The notes beneath the pieces are model-generated. The model was not told the origin of the DNA. It was given only the letters and a program-made list of their open reading frames with translations, and did no database searches. This document shows, piece after piece, positions 1 to 5,341 of a DNA stretch of 5,341 nt. Location of the stretch: assembly GCA_021399405.1 (NCBI GenBank), contig JAAFKL010000061.1, positions 1 through 5,341 on the forward strand, in the 5' to 3' direction. Numbering within the stretch: position 1 is the stretch's first letter; each line of letters starts with the position of its first letter. The DNA is from Candidatus Heimdallarchaeota archaeon (GTDB taxonomy: Archaea; Asgardarchaeota; Heimdallarchaeia; Heimdallarchaeales; Kariarchaeaceae). A program made the position numbers and the translations under genes.

Positions 1-152
1 AAGGTTTCTCCAAGGTGAACATCAAAAGATAGACCATCAACTGCGTGGACAAATTGTGATACATTCGAAGCTAGACTTTGAAAAAAATTCCTTTTCACTG
101 GATAAAGTTTAGTCAAATCTCGGACTGAAATTATTATTTCATCACTGCTCAT
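1..152 (-). CDS. oppF: Oligopeptide/dipeptide ABC transporter ATP-binding protein, OppF/DppF type (N-terminal 50 codons only)
   Basis: This is the second cytoplasmic ATPase of the importer, expected to pair with the upstream OppD-type subunit and hydrolyse ATP for uptake. Only codons 1-50 are in the window; the gene runs off the left edge just before the Walker A motif. The reading begins MSSDEIIISVRDLTKLYPVK, followed by a short insert (FFQSLASNVSQF, residues 23-34) and then HAVDGLSFDVHLGET (36-50). The LTKLYPVKR...AVDGLSFDV pattern, with an insert between the A-loop tyrosine (Y17) and AVDG, distinguishes OppF/DppF from OppD, which lacks it. The ATG lies one base after the OppD stop codon and is preceded by a near-perfect Shine-Dalgarno site with a 6-nt spacer. 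It is the last visible gene of the minus-strand operon. The assignment as an ABC ATPase is inferred from the N-terminus and context, since no catalytic motif is visible. Confidence 0.88.
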   Translation of the reverse strand, partial: MSSDEIIISVRDLTKLYPVKRNFFQSLASNVSQFVHAVDGLSFDVHLGET

Positions 153-153
153 T

Positions 154-1119
154 TTAGTTCACTTCCTTCTCATACAATAAACACGACACATAGCCATCAT
201 CAGTGGGGGTGTTTAGTGGAATTTTAGTATCACATCCTTTAATTCTTTTATCACATCTAGGATGGAATCTACATCCTGATGGTGGTTCAATTAAATTAGG
301 TGGATATCCACCTATATCAAACAATTCCACTTTTGGACCACTGATACTTGGAAAAGCTTTCAACAATGCTTGAGTGTATGGGTGTTTAGGCTTTTTAAAA
401 ATAGTTTTTACTTTTCCAAATTCACAAATCCTGCCAGCGTACATAATAACTACTGTGTCACAAATCTTGGTGATCACCGATAGATCATGAGTGACAATTA
501 TCATCGATAGTTTGAATTGATTTTTCATTTCTTTCAGAGCTGCTAGTATTTGAGCTTGAACAATTACATCAAGGGCTGTAACTGGCTCATCCGCGATGAT
601 TATGCTTGGATTACAGATTAAAGCCATGGCAATTATGGCTCTTTGTTTCATACCACCACTTAGTTGATGGGGATAATCTTTCGCTCTAGTAGATGATATG
701 CCCACAATATCTAGAATTTTCAATACTCTTTTCCATGATTCCTCTTTTTTAACTTGGGGTTCGTGAATTTTAATCACTTCCAATATTTGATCTCCAATTT
801 TATGGACTGGATTTAATGCATTCATCGCTCCCTGGAATACCATAGAGATCTGATTTCCTCGAATTTTTCGAATTTCTTGAATAGAAAGATCTGGTAAATT
901 TATGTTGTTAAATAATATTTCCCCACTAATAATTTTACCTGCTGAAGGTAATAATTTCATAATCGATAAACTGGCTGTTGTTTTACCACATCCGCTTTCT
1001 CCGGCAATTCCCAAGATTTCTCCTTCATTAAGAACGAAATTTACGTCATCTACAGCCTTTACAATCCCAGCCTTTGTAGTAAAATAGGTTTTTAAATTTT
1101 TGACTTCTAATACTTTCAA
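154..1119 (-). CDS. oppD: Oligopeptide/dipeptide ABC transporter ATP-binding protein, OppD/DppD type, TTG start
   Basis: Cytoplasmic ATPase that powers the Opp/Dpp-type importer, 321 residues counted from the TTG start, normal for the family. Visible motifs are Walker A GESGCGKT (40-47, K46), Q-loop Q96, signature LSGGMKQR (153-160), Walker B IIIADEP (173-179, catalytic E178), D-loop ALD (182-184) and H-loop H211. The C-terminal oligopeptide/dipeptide-transporter domain follows, including HPYTQALL (246-253) and PPSGCRFHPRC (279-289). Cysteines 283, 289, 296 and 313 match the motif that binds a [4Fe-4S] cluster in DppD-type ATPases. I chose TTG at 1119 because AGAGGTGA lies 4 nt upstream and the protein then starts (M)KVLEVKNLKTYF, as homologues do. 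The longer reading from an ATG at 1182 adds 21 non-homologous residues and overlaps the permease C gene by 59 bases. The gene lies 4 nt after permease C and 1 nt before the OppF-type gene. Confidence 0.96.
   Translation of the reverse strand: MKVLEVKNLKTYFTTKAGIVKAVDDVNFVLNEGEILGIAGESGCGKTTASLSIMKLLPSAGKIISGEILFNNINLPDLSIQEIRKIRGNQISMVFQGAMNALNPVHKIGDQILEVIKIHEPQVKKEESWKRVLKILDIVGISSTRAKDYPHQLSGGMKQRAIIAMALICNPSIIIADEPVTALDVIVQAQILAALKEMKNQFKLSMIIVTHDLSVITKICDTVVIMYAGRICEFGKVKTIFKKPKHPYTQALLKAFPSISGPKVELFDIGGYPPNLIEPPSGCRFHPRCDKRIKGCDTKIPLNTPTDDGYVSCLLYEKEVN
159..166 (-). promoter_or_regulatory. Ribosome binding site for the OppF-type ATPase
   Basis: On the minus strand GGAAGTGA stands 6 nt before the ATG at 152. 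It differs by one base from GGAGGTGA, the complement of the archaeal 16S rRNA 3' end. It lies inside the last codons of the OppD gene, consistent with coupled translation. Confidence 0.7.
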
Positions 1120-1123
1120 ATTA

Positions 1124-1131
1124 TCACCTCT
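1124..1131 (-). promoter_or_regulatory. Ribosome binding site that fixes the TTG start of the OppD-type ATPase
   Basis: On the minus strand AGAGGTGA lies 4 nt before TTG at 1119. Its last three bases are the TGA stop of permease C, so a ribosome terminating there sits on the initiation site of the next gene. This supports TTG over the distal ATG at 1182. Confidence 0.8.
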
Positions 1132-2026
1132 TACGAAGACGAGGATTAACAATCTCGTCAAAGGCCAATCCGATGAATGCAAAACTCAATGTTGTAAGTG
1201 CTATTGCAACTGCCGGTGGAAAAATTAACCAATATGCTCCTGTAGCAAATGCTACTTGATCTTGAGCTTTTCTTAGCATCATTCCCAGACTCCATTTTAA
1301 TGGATCACCCAACCCTAAAAATGATAGAAAAGCCTCATATAGTATTGCTTGTCTAATTGAAGTAATAATCATAGTCACCATTAGTGGAAAGACATTGGGT
1401 AAGAGATGTTTGAATATAATATACCGATCTCTACCACCAGAAGCTATCGTGCTTGTGATAAAAGTTTGTTCTCTAAGACTAAGTACTTGACCTCTAATTA
1501 AACGCGAAGAAACCGGCCAGAATACAACAATGTATACAAGAGCGATTAATTGCCAGCTCATGGGCTTACCATAAATTATTGTTTGAAGTGATGATAACAA
1601 TAACATCAAGGGTAATGCAGGAATTACAATCACAATTTCAGAAAATCTTGAGATAAAGCGATCTATTGCACCTCCAAGATATGCACTAGCAACACCGATA
1701 GTAGTACCCAAAAGAACTGTCACCGAACCTGCTAAAATACCAACTTGTAGTGATATTATCAAACTTTCGAATAGAATGGCTAATATATCCTCTCCAAATC
1801 TATTTGTGCCAAGAAGATGTGTAGAACTAGGTTTTTGAAATGTATCATCTGATCTCTTATAAGGATCATATTCGGTGAGATTTGGACCAATTATTGCCAG
1901 TAATATTAGTGATACCAATATTATGATTCCAATTAAACCATATTTGTTTTGTCTGAACACAGACCAAGTTCTCAAAAATTGATCCAATTGTCTTTTGAAA
2001 TTATTATTTATTTTTGCCAAAATCAT
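1124..2026 (-). CDS. oppC: Oligopeptide/dipeptide ABC transporter permease, OppC/DppC type
   Basis: Inner subunit of the membrane channel, 300 residues, typical for OppC/DppC. The N-terminal part matches the OppC_N region: a helix at about 29-48 (KYGLIGIIILVSLILLAIIGP) and then HLLGTNRFGEDILA (70-83), the family's LGTDxxGRD box. Five more membrane segments follow at about 88-118, 127-149, 157-177, 212-238 and 264-290. The cytoplasmic EAA loop that docks on the ATPase lies at 188-211, with conserved G197 and LP at 209-210; the EAA triplet itself reads TST. The C-terminus, NPRLRKR, is the usual DPRLR ending. The usual arginine in the GRD box is glutamate (GED, 78-80). ATG is placed directly after the stop of permease B (TAGATG). 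The GGAG site is only 3 nt upstream, so a TTG two codons later (2020, 9-nt spacer) is a possible alternative start. The stop codon overlaps the Shine-Dalgarno site of the next gene. Confidence 0.95.
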   Translation of the reverse strand: MILAKINNNFKRQLDQFLRTWSVFRQNKYGLIGIIILVSLILLAIIGPNLTEYDPYKRSDDTFQKPSSTHLLGTNRFGEDILAILFESLIISLQVGILAGSVTVLLGTTIGVASAYLGGAIDRFISRFSEIVIVIPALPLMLLLSSLQTIIYGKPMSWQLIALVYIVVFWPVSSRLIRGQVLSLREQTFITSTIASGGRDRYIIFKHLLPNVFPLMVTMIITSIRQAILYEAFLSFLGLGDPLKWSLGMMLRKAQDQVAFATGAYWLIFPPAVAIALTTLSFAFIGLAFDEIVNPRLRKR

Positions 2027-3115
2027 CTACTCCGTTCTAATCCTTGGATCTATCACAGCATATAATATCTCTGATATCAAAAGCCCGAGCAAGGTCAATC
2101 CCGCTATTATGATAAATGCACCTTGAACAACAGGGTAATCTCCCTGTAAGAGAGATTCAAATAAGAGAAACCCAGTTCCAGGATAAGAAAAAACAGTCTC
2201 TATCAAGACATTACCACCCATCAAAGCCCCAAAATCCAATCCTATTGCAGTCACAACAGGTAGCATGGCATTTCTTAATCCATGACGATATAGTACTTTC
2301 GTACTTGAAAGTCCTTTTGCATGTGCAGTTTGAATATAATCCTCTGATAGAATTTGAATCATATTGCCTCTAACAAACCATGCCCATCCTAGTACTCCAG
2401 ATAATACCAATACTGACAAAGGAAGTACAAGATGCCTAACTACATCAACGAAAATTTCCCAATCTGTACCGTAAGCAGATATAATTGGATCCTCTGCACC
2501 ATTCAATGGGAAGGAAAATCCCCAATTATCAACTTTTGCCTTGTATCCGAAAATCCCAACAAAGAGCATACCCACAAAAAATAAAGGGAAGGCATTATAT
2601 ATATTATAAGAAAGCACAAATGTTGTATCTGTTTTTGATCCTCTTCGCCATGCGATAAAAGCTCCCAAAAAAATACCTAAAATAGAGCTAATTATGAATG
2701 ATGATCCAAGTAATAATAAGGTCCAAGGTAATGTTTCACCAATTAATTCTGAAACAGGTCTTCTGTGATGGAAAGAATACCCTAGATCCCCTTGTAATAA
2801 GTTTAGTAAAAATAAATAATATTGCTCGTATATGGGTCTATCAAGACCCCAATCAGCTACTAAAGAAGCTCTTGTTTCAGCTGATAGTCTGGGATCTTGA
2901 GCAAATATATTTGCAGCACTACCGGGTAACATATGATACAGATAGAATACAATTGTTGTAGCAATGAAAAATGTTAAAAAAGCATCAAATATTTTCTTAA
3001 GTATATATCTTGTCAATTTTGATTGATAAATACCTTTAAATCTCTTAAATCTGACTGGTCGATTTGTTTCATTTACCAATGTTAAAACTGGATCTATATT
3101 ATCTTTTAAACTCAC
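2027..3115 (-). CDS. oppB: Oligopeptide/dipeptide ABC transporter permease, OppB/DppB type, GTG start, N-terminally extended
   Basis: First gene of the minus-strand operon and the second membrane-channel subunit, 362 residues. Family features are RYILKKIFDAFLTFFIATTIVFYLY (36-60, first helix), HMLPG (61-65), the DWGLDRPIYEQYYLFLLNLLQGDLGYSF stretch (88-115), and membrane segments at about 131-154, 166-190, 226-248, 283-305 and 330-354. The EAA loop is EDYIQTAHAKGLSSTKVLYRHGLRNAMLP at 258-286 with conserved G268. The end, IDPRIRTE, is typical. OppB proteins usually begin at the RYILRR-like segment, so about 35 residues here (MSLKDNIDPV...YQSKL) are an extra, basic N-terminus. GTG at 3115 is well supported: GGTGA lies 6 nt upstream and an in-frame TGA sits at 3124-3122, so no longer start is possible. 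The stop abuts the ATG of permease C without a gap. Confidence 0.95.
   Translation of the reverse strand: MSLKDNIDPVLTLVNETNRPVRFKRFKGIYQSKLTRYILKKIFDAFLTFFIATTIVFYLYHMLPGSAANIFAQDPRLSAETRASLVADWGLDRPIYEQYYLFLLNLLQGDLGYSFHHRRPVSELIGETLPWTLLLLGSSFIISSILGIFLGAFIAWRRGSKTDTTFVLSYNIYNAFPLFFVGMLFVGIFGYKAKVDNWGFSFPLNGAEDPIISAYGTDWEIFVDVVRHLVLPLSVLVLSGVLGWAWFVRGNMIQILSEDYIQTAHAKGLSSTKVLYRHGLRNAMLPVVTAIGLDFGALMGGNVLIETVFSYPGTGFLLFESLLQGDYPVVQGAFIIIAGLTLLGLLISEILYAVIDPRIRTE
2030..2033 (-). promoter_or_regulatory. Weak ribosome binding site before permease C
   Basis: GGAG on the minus strand, inside the last codons of permease B, is 3 nt from ATG at 2026 and 9 nt from an in-frame TTG at 2020. The first spacing is short, so the true start of permease C is uncertain by two codons. 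Confidence 0.4.
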
Positions 3116-3121
3116 AGATTT

Positions 3122-3126
3122 TCACC
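3122..3126 (-). promoter_or_regulatory. Ribosome binding site for the GTG start of permease B
   Basis: GGTGA on the minus strand with the 6-nt spacer AAATCT before GTG at 3115. Its TGA is also an in-frame stop that excludes any upstream start. Confidence 0.65.
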
Positions 3127-3174
3127 AAAAAAATTAGAACTTCAATATTCCGTGATTCCAGCTCTGAACATTTC

Positions 3175-3204
3175 TTATTAAATGTTTGGCAGGTAAGTAT
3201 TATA
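3175..3204 (-). promoter_or_regulatory. Candidate archaeal promoter for the permease-ATPase operon
   Basis: Two TATA-like boxes lie upstream of the GTG on the minus strand: TATAATA (3204-3198) and TTTAATAA (3182-3175, preceded by CCAAACA). With initiation about 25 bp downstream, the leaders would be about 60 or 35-40 nt, long enough to include the GGTGA site. The base composition makes chance matches likely, and I cannot choose between them. Confidence 0.35.
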
Positions 3205-3267
3205 CACGCACTTTTTTCGCTTACAAGTTTTGCATCATTCGATCAATATTTGTAGTATCTTCAAAAT

Positions 3268-3281
3268 AATTCAATTGAATT
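3268..3281. repeat. 14-bp perfect palindrome, candidate operator
   Basis: AATTCAATTGAATT reads the same on both strands and lies almost exactly midway between the two divergent start codons. Position and symmetry suit a dimeric repressor or activator site. Another TTCAA lies just before it (3260-3264). AT-rich sequence lowers the significance. Confidence 0.4.
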
Positions 3282-3361
3282 GGTAATAAAACGAATTAAG
3301 AAACATTTCATTGTAATAAATGCAAGACTTTTGGTATTTCATTTAAATTGAACACGATATT

Positions 3362-3372
3362 CTTATAAATAT
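3362..3372 (+). promoter_or_regulatory. Candidate TATA box for the binding-protein gene
   Basis: CTTATAAATAT resembles the archaeal box A. Initiation about 25 bp downstream of its centre would fall near 3392, giving a leader of about 45 nt that includes the AGGA site. No transcript data are visible, so the start point is inferred. Confidence 0.45.
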
Positions 3373-3386
3373 TTTAGCCAATGATG

Positions 3387-3405
3387 TTTCAACGGTTGTT
3401 TGAAA
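3387..3405. repeat. Inverted repeat TTTCAA-N7-TTGAAA at the predicted transcription start
   Basis: Two perfect 6-bp arms (3387-3392 and 3400-3405) flank CGGTTGT. They share the TTCAA/TTGAA arms of the palindrome at 3268-3281. The repeat overlaps the start point predicted from the TATA box at 3362, a usual place for archaeal repressor binding. It could be chance in AT-rich DNA. Confidence 0.35.
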
Positions 3406-3424
3406 AAATAACATAATTAAAATT

Positions 3425-3432
3425 AGGAATGA
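3425..3432 (+). promoter_or_regulatory. Ribosome binding site that favours the second ATG of the binding protein
   Basis: AGGAATGA contains AGGA 9 nt before ATG at 3438. The ATG at 3429 lies immediately after AGGA with no spacer, so it overlaps the binding site and is the less likely start. An in-frame TAA at 3414-3416 excludes anything further upstream. Confidence 0.55.
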
Positions 3433-3437
3433 AAAAT

Positions 3438-5264
3438 ATGAAAACAAAATATATGATAATGACATCGGTTCTCCTATCATTATTGATGATACTCCAACCA
3501 ATATCTGTCTCATCTGTTGCGACAGATAAACCAATTGGTGGAGTAGTTAAAACATCAATGGGAGCTGATGCCACTACAATGAATCCAATATTCTGGGGAA
3601 GTATATACGACCTGGAGATTTTGGTTTCGGTATATGATACCTTGGTAGGATTTGATATTAATAATGTACCAACTCCAATCATTGCTACAGGCTGGACCTA
3701 TTTACCCGCTGAAAGTGCGATAGTCTTTGATTTGCATGCTGATATGAAGTGGCATGATGGAACAGCAATGACCGCGGAAGATATCAGATGGAACTTCGAA
3801 GATTTGTATTTGGCTGATTTCGTAGATAACGGTAATCAAGATATCCCACGAAATAGTTGGTTATTTGAGTATATGATCAACACTACAATTGTCAGCCCTA
3901 CTCAGGTGAAAGTATTCTTTACCTACACACCTAAATTAAGCGATTTACTCATTGAGATAGGTGGATCTTGGATACTTCCAAAACACATTTGGGATCCAAT
4001 AACTGATTATGGCGCTTTCACCAATGATAATCCGATTGGTAGTGGGCCCTTTAAATTTGAAGAATGGAAAAAGGCTCAATTCTTTAGATTGTCTAGAAAT
4101 CCAGATTATTACCTCGATGGGCCAAATATTGAAACAAAAATTGTGGAAATTATCAGAGAGGTAGAGACTGGTTACTACAAACTAAGTACTGGTGATCTAC
4201 AAATCTTAGGTGCAGTCCCTCCAGAATTAGAAGCAATCGCTTTAAATGATCCAAATATCGCAATTCATCAGAATCTTGAAGATTTCTGGATGACTTTGGG
4301 GATGAATCAAAGAAGATATCCCAATAATGTTAAAGAATTTAGACAAGGAGTTTACTATGCCATGGATGTCCAACAAATAATTGACATTTCTAGATTCGGT
4401 AGAGGTGCACATATGCCAGCTTCTGGAAATCTCCCTTGGGGTGAATATTATAATCCCGATGCCAGGACCTACGAACATAGTGTTACACTTGCTAATTCAA
4501 CTTTTGATGCTATTGGATTTACTGACAAAAACGGAGATGGTTGGCGACAGGACGCCAATGGTACACGATTGGCCTTTGACTTTTTAGTTTCATCTGATTT
4601 TGAATCTTCAGTAACGACTGGTAAGTTAGTGAAAGAAATGATGGAACTTGTCGGAATAGAAGTCAACGTCATCCCACTTCTCTTTTCTGTGATTTGGGAT
4701 CAAATAGGAGGATCTGGACTGGGTACCTACAACTATGACTGGTACTACATCGGATGGGTTGGTTTCTGGAGTGATAGGCATTCCGGTTGGGCAGATTGGT
4801 TATATAGTTCAAATGGATATTGGGGTGGAACTATCAACCTTCCAGGTTGGTCAGGTCCAGCTTATGTTCAGATGACAAACCTAACTGAATTGATTAAGTT
4901 TGAAACAGATGAGGCAACTATCAAATCTCTACTCGATGAAGTACAAGTACTTGCAGCAGAAGAATTACCTTATATAGCATTGGATATCGTTGCCGGTGTC
5001 AGCCTTTATAGGACAGATCAATTTGATGGCTGGTTAATGGGTAATGTAACTGGTCCGAATAACTTCTTTTCTTTCAACAATATCTGGCAAAAAGATGTAA
5101 GTGGGCCGGATGTTTCTACAATTGTGACAACAATAGACGGTGTCGAAACCACAATAGTAGTAACTGCGGAAGGTACGCCAGGATTTGAATTAGTGGTAGG
5201 ACTTTCTGCTGTGATGATAATAGCAGTATTATCTGTGAATTATCGCAAAAGAAAACTTGTTTAA
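3438..5264 (+). CDS. Extracellular solute-binding protein, family 5 (peptide/oligosaccharide ABC importer), C-terminally anchored
   Basis: Extracytoplasmic receptor of the importer, 608 residues from the ATG at 3438 (611 from 3429). Residues 1-27 form a signal peptide (KTKY, then a hydrophobic core, then SSVA) with no lipobox cysteine. The SBP_bac_5 fold is indicated by TMNPIFWGSIYDLEILVSVYDTLVGFD (47-73), MKWHDGTAMTAEDIRWNFEDL (103-123), ILPKHIWDP (179-187), NPIGSGPFKFEEWK (198-211) and FRQGVYYAMD (301-310). FTDKNGDGWRQDANGT (361-376) is the acidic Gly/Asp loop common in this family. Residues 431-477 hold seven tryptophans, probably in the ligand-binding part. A Val/Thr-rich stalk (553-580) leads to PGFE (581-584), a membrane helix (585-601) and RKRK (603-606), resembling PGF-CTERM-type archaeal surface anchors. 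The gene is divergent from the permease-ATPase operon and supplies its only missing component. Peptides are the default substrate by family name, but related archaeal proteins bind oligosaccharides, so the ligand is open. Confidence 0.93.
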   Translation: MKTKYMIMTSVLLSLLMILQPISVSSVATDKPIGGVVKTSMGADATTMNPIFWGSIYDLEILVSVYDTLVGFDINNVPTPIIATGWTYLPAESAIVFDLHADMKWHDGTAMTAEDIRWNFEDLYLADFVDNGNQDIPRNSWLFEYMINTTIVSPTQVKVFFTYTPKLSDLLIEIGGSWILPKHIWDPITDYGAFTNDNPIGSGPFKFEEWKKAQFFRLSRNPDYYLDGPNIETKIVEIIREVETGYYKLSTGDLQILGAVPPELEAIALNDPNIAIHQNLEDFWMTLGMNQRRYPNNVKEFRQGVYYAMDVQQIIDISRFGRGAHMPASGNLPWGEYYNPDARTYEHSVTLANSTFDAIGFTDKNGDGWRQDANGTRLAFDFLVSSDFESSVTTGKLVKEMMELVGIEVNVIPLLFSVIWDQIGGSGLGTYNYDWYYIGWVGFWSDRHSGWADWLYSSNGYWGGTINLPGWSGPAYVQMTNLTELIKFETDEATIKSLLDEVQVLAAEELPYIALDIVAGVSLYRTDQFDGWLMGNVTGPNNFFSFNNIWQKDVSGPDVSTIVTTIDGVETTIVVTAEGTPGFELVVGLSAVMIIAVLSVNYRKRKLV

Positions 5265-5301
5265 GAAATTCTAGTACATTGTAAATAATGCAAAAATAAA
5301 T

Positions 5302-5332
5302 AAATATATTAAATATAATACAAATATAATAT
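5302..5332 (+). repeat. Short AT-only 11-bp tandem repeat downstream of the binding protein
   Basis: AAATATAATAC (5311-5321) is followed at once by AAATATAATAT (5322-5332), and AAATATATT (5302-5310) just before them is a shorter degenerate copy. The 77 bp after the stop codon contain no gene and no clear stem or T-tract terminator. The repeat may be simple low-complexity DNA or TATA-like sequence of a following gene. Confidence 0.4.
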
Positions 5333-5341
5333 GCGTAATTA

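Larger units (their letters stand above)
3116..3437. other. Divergent intergenic regulatory region between permease B and the binding protein
   Basis: These 322 bp separate two divergently transcribed units of one transport system. The region is AT-rich and I see no credible gene in it; the reading frames that cross it are short and have no family features. It holds candidate TATA boxes for both directions, the two ribosome binding sites at its ends, a 14-bp perfect palindrome near its midpoint and two further TTCA/TTGAA inverted repeats on the binding-protein side. This arrangement suits joint control of the permease-ATPase operon and the binding-protein gene by one regulator, which is an inference. 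Confidence 0.75.

Noticed and set aside
902..1087. Plus-strand open frame of 61 codons inside the ATPase gene
   Set aside because: It is antisense to the conserved Walker A region, has no family features, and exists because of the coding constraint on the other strand.
1120..1182. Upstream ATG extension of the OppD-type ATPase
   Set aside because: It overlaps the permease C coding region, has no family similarity, and a strong Shine-Dalgarno site points to TTG at 1119.
2116..2373. Plus-strand open frame of 85 codons inside permease B
   Set aside because: It is antisense to the EAA loop region of a well-supported permease and has no recognisable domain.
2698..2961. Plus-strand open frame of 87 codons inside permease B
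   Set aside because: Antisense shadow of the permease with no credible domain.
3064..3255. Plus-strand open frame of 63 codons reaching into the intergenic region
   Set aside because: It starts inside permease B on the opposite strand, has no good ribosome binding site and no recognisable features; it would also cover the permease promoter region.
3343..3682. Two overlapping minus-strand open frames (63 and 97 codons) opposite the binding-protein start
   Set aside because: They are antisense to the signal peptide and the conserved N-terminus of the binding protein; their hydrophobic content mirrors the signal-peptide region.
4242..4672. Three small open frames (67-78 codons) on both strands within the binding-protein gene
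   Set aside because: All are out-of-frame shadows of a continuous, well-supported coding sequence with no features of their own.
5265..5341. Possible transcription terminator after the binding protein
   Set aside because: The tail is AT-rich but shows no stable stem and no T-tract on the coding strand, so no terminator can be supported.

Overview
The window is AT-rich archaeal DNA carrying one nearly complete peptide/oligosaccharide-type (Opp/Dpp family) ABC importer locus. Three observations point to an archaeon. The binding protein has no lipobox cysteine and ends in a PGF + membrane helix + Arg/Lys tail, like PGF-CTERM-type surface anchors. Plausible TATA boxes lie upstream. Most genes carry Shine-Dalgarno sites close to GGAGGTGA. 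A lineage such as an Asgard archaeon is possible from the style of the C-terminal anchor, but the sequence does not prove it.

Layout. Positions 1-3115 hold a tightly packed minus-strand operon, read from right to left: permease B (3115-2027, GTG start), permease C (2026-1124), ATPase D (1119-154, TTG start) and the first 50 codons of ATPase F (152 down to the window edge). The junctions are 0, 4 and 1 nt, so translation is probably coupled. Positions 3116-3437 are a 322-bp divergent intergenic region with candidate promoters for both directions and several TTCAA/TTGAA inverted repeats that could be operators. Positions 3438-5264 on the plus strand encode the family 5 solute-binding protein. 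The last 77 bp are very AT-rich, contain no gene, and include a short 11-bp tandem repeat.

How the genes work together. The secreted, membrane-anchored binding protein captures a substrate outside the cell and passes it to the channel formed by permeases B and C. The ATPases D and F form the cytoplasmic heterodimer that drives import. ATPase D has a four-cysteine C-terminal motif expected to hold a [4Fe-4S] cluster. The substrate (oligopeptide or oligosaccharide) cannot be settled from sequence. I found no mobile element, CRISPR array, RNA gene or clearly new system; the points worth a second look are the regulatory repeats, the anchor on the binding protein and the start-site corrections.
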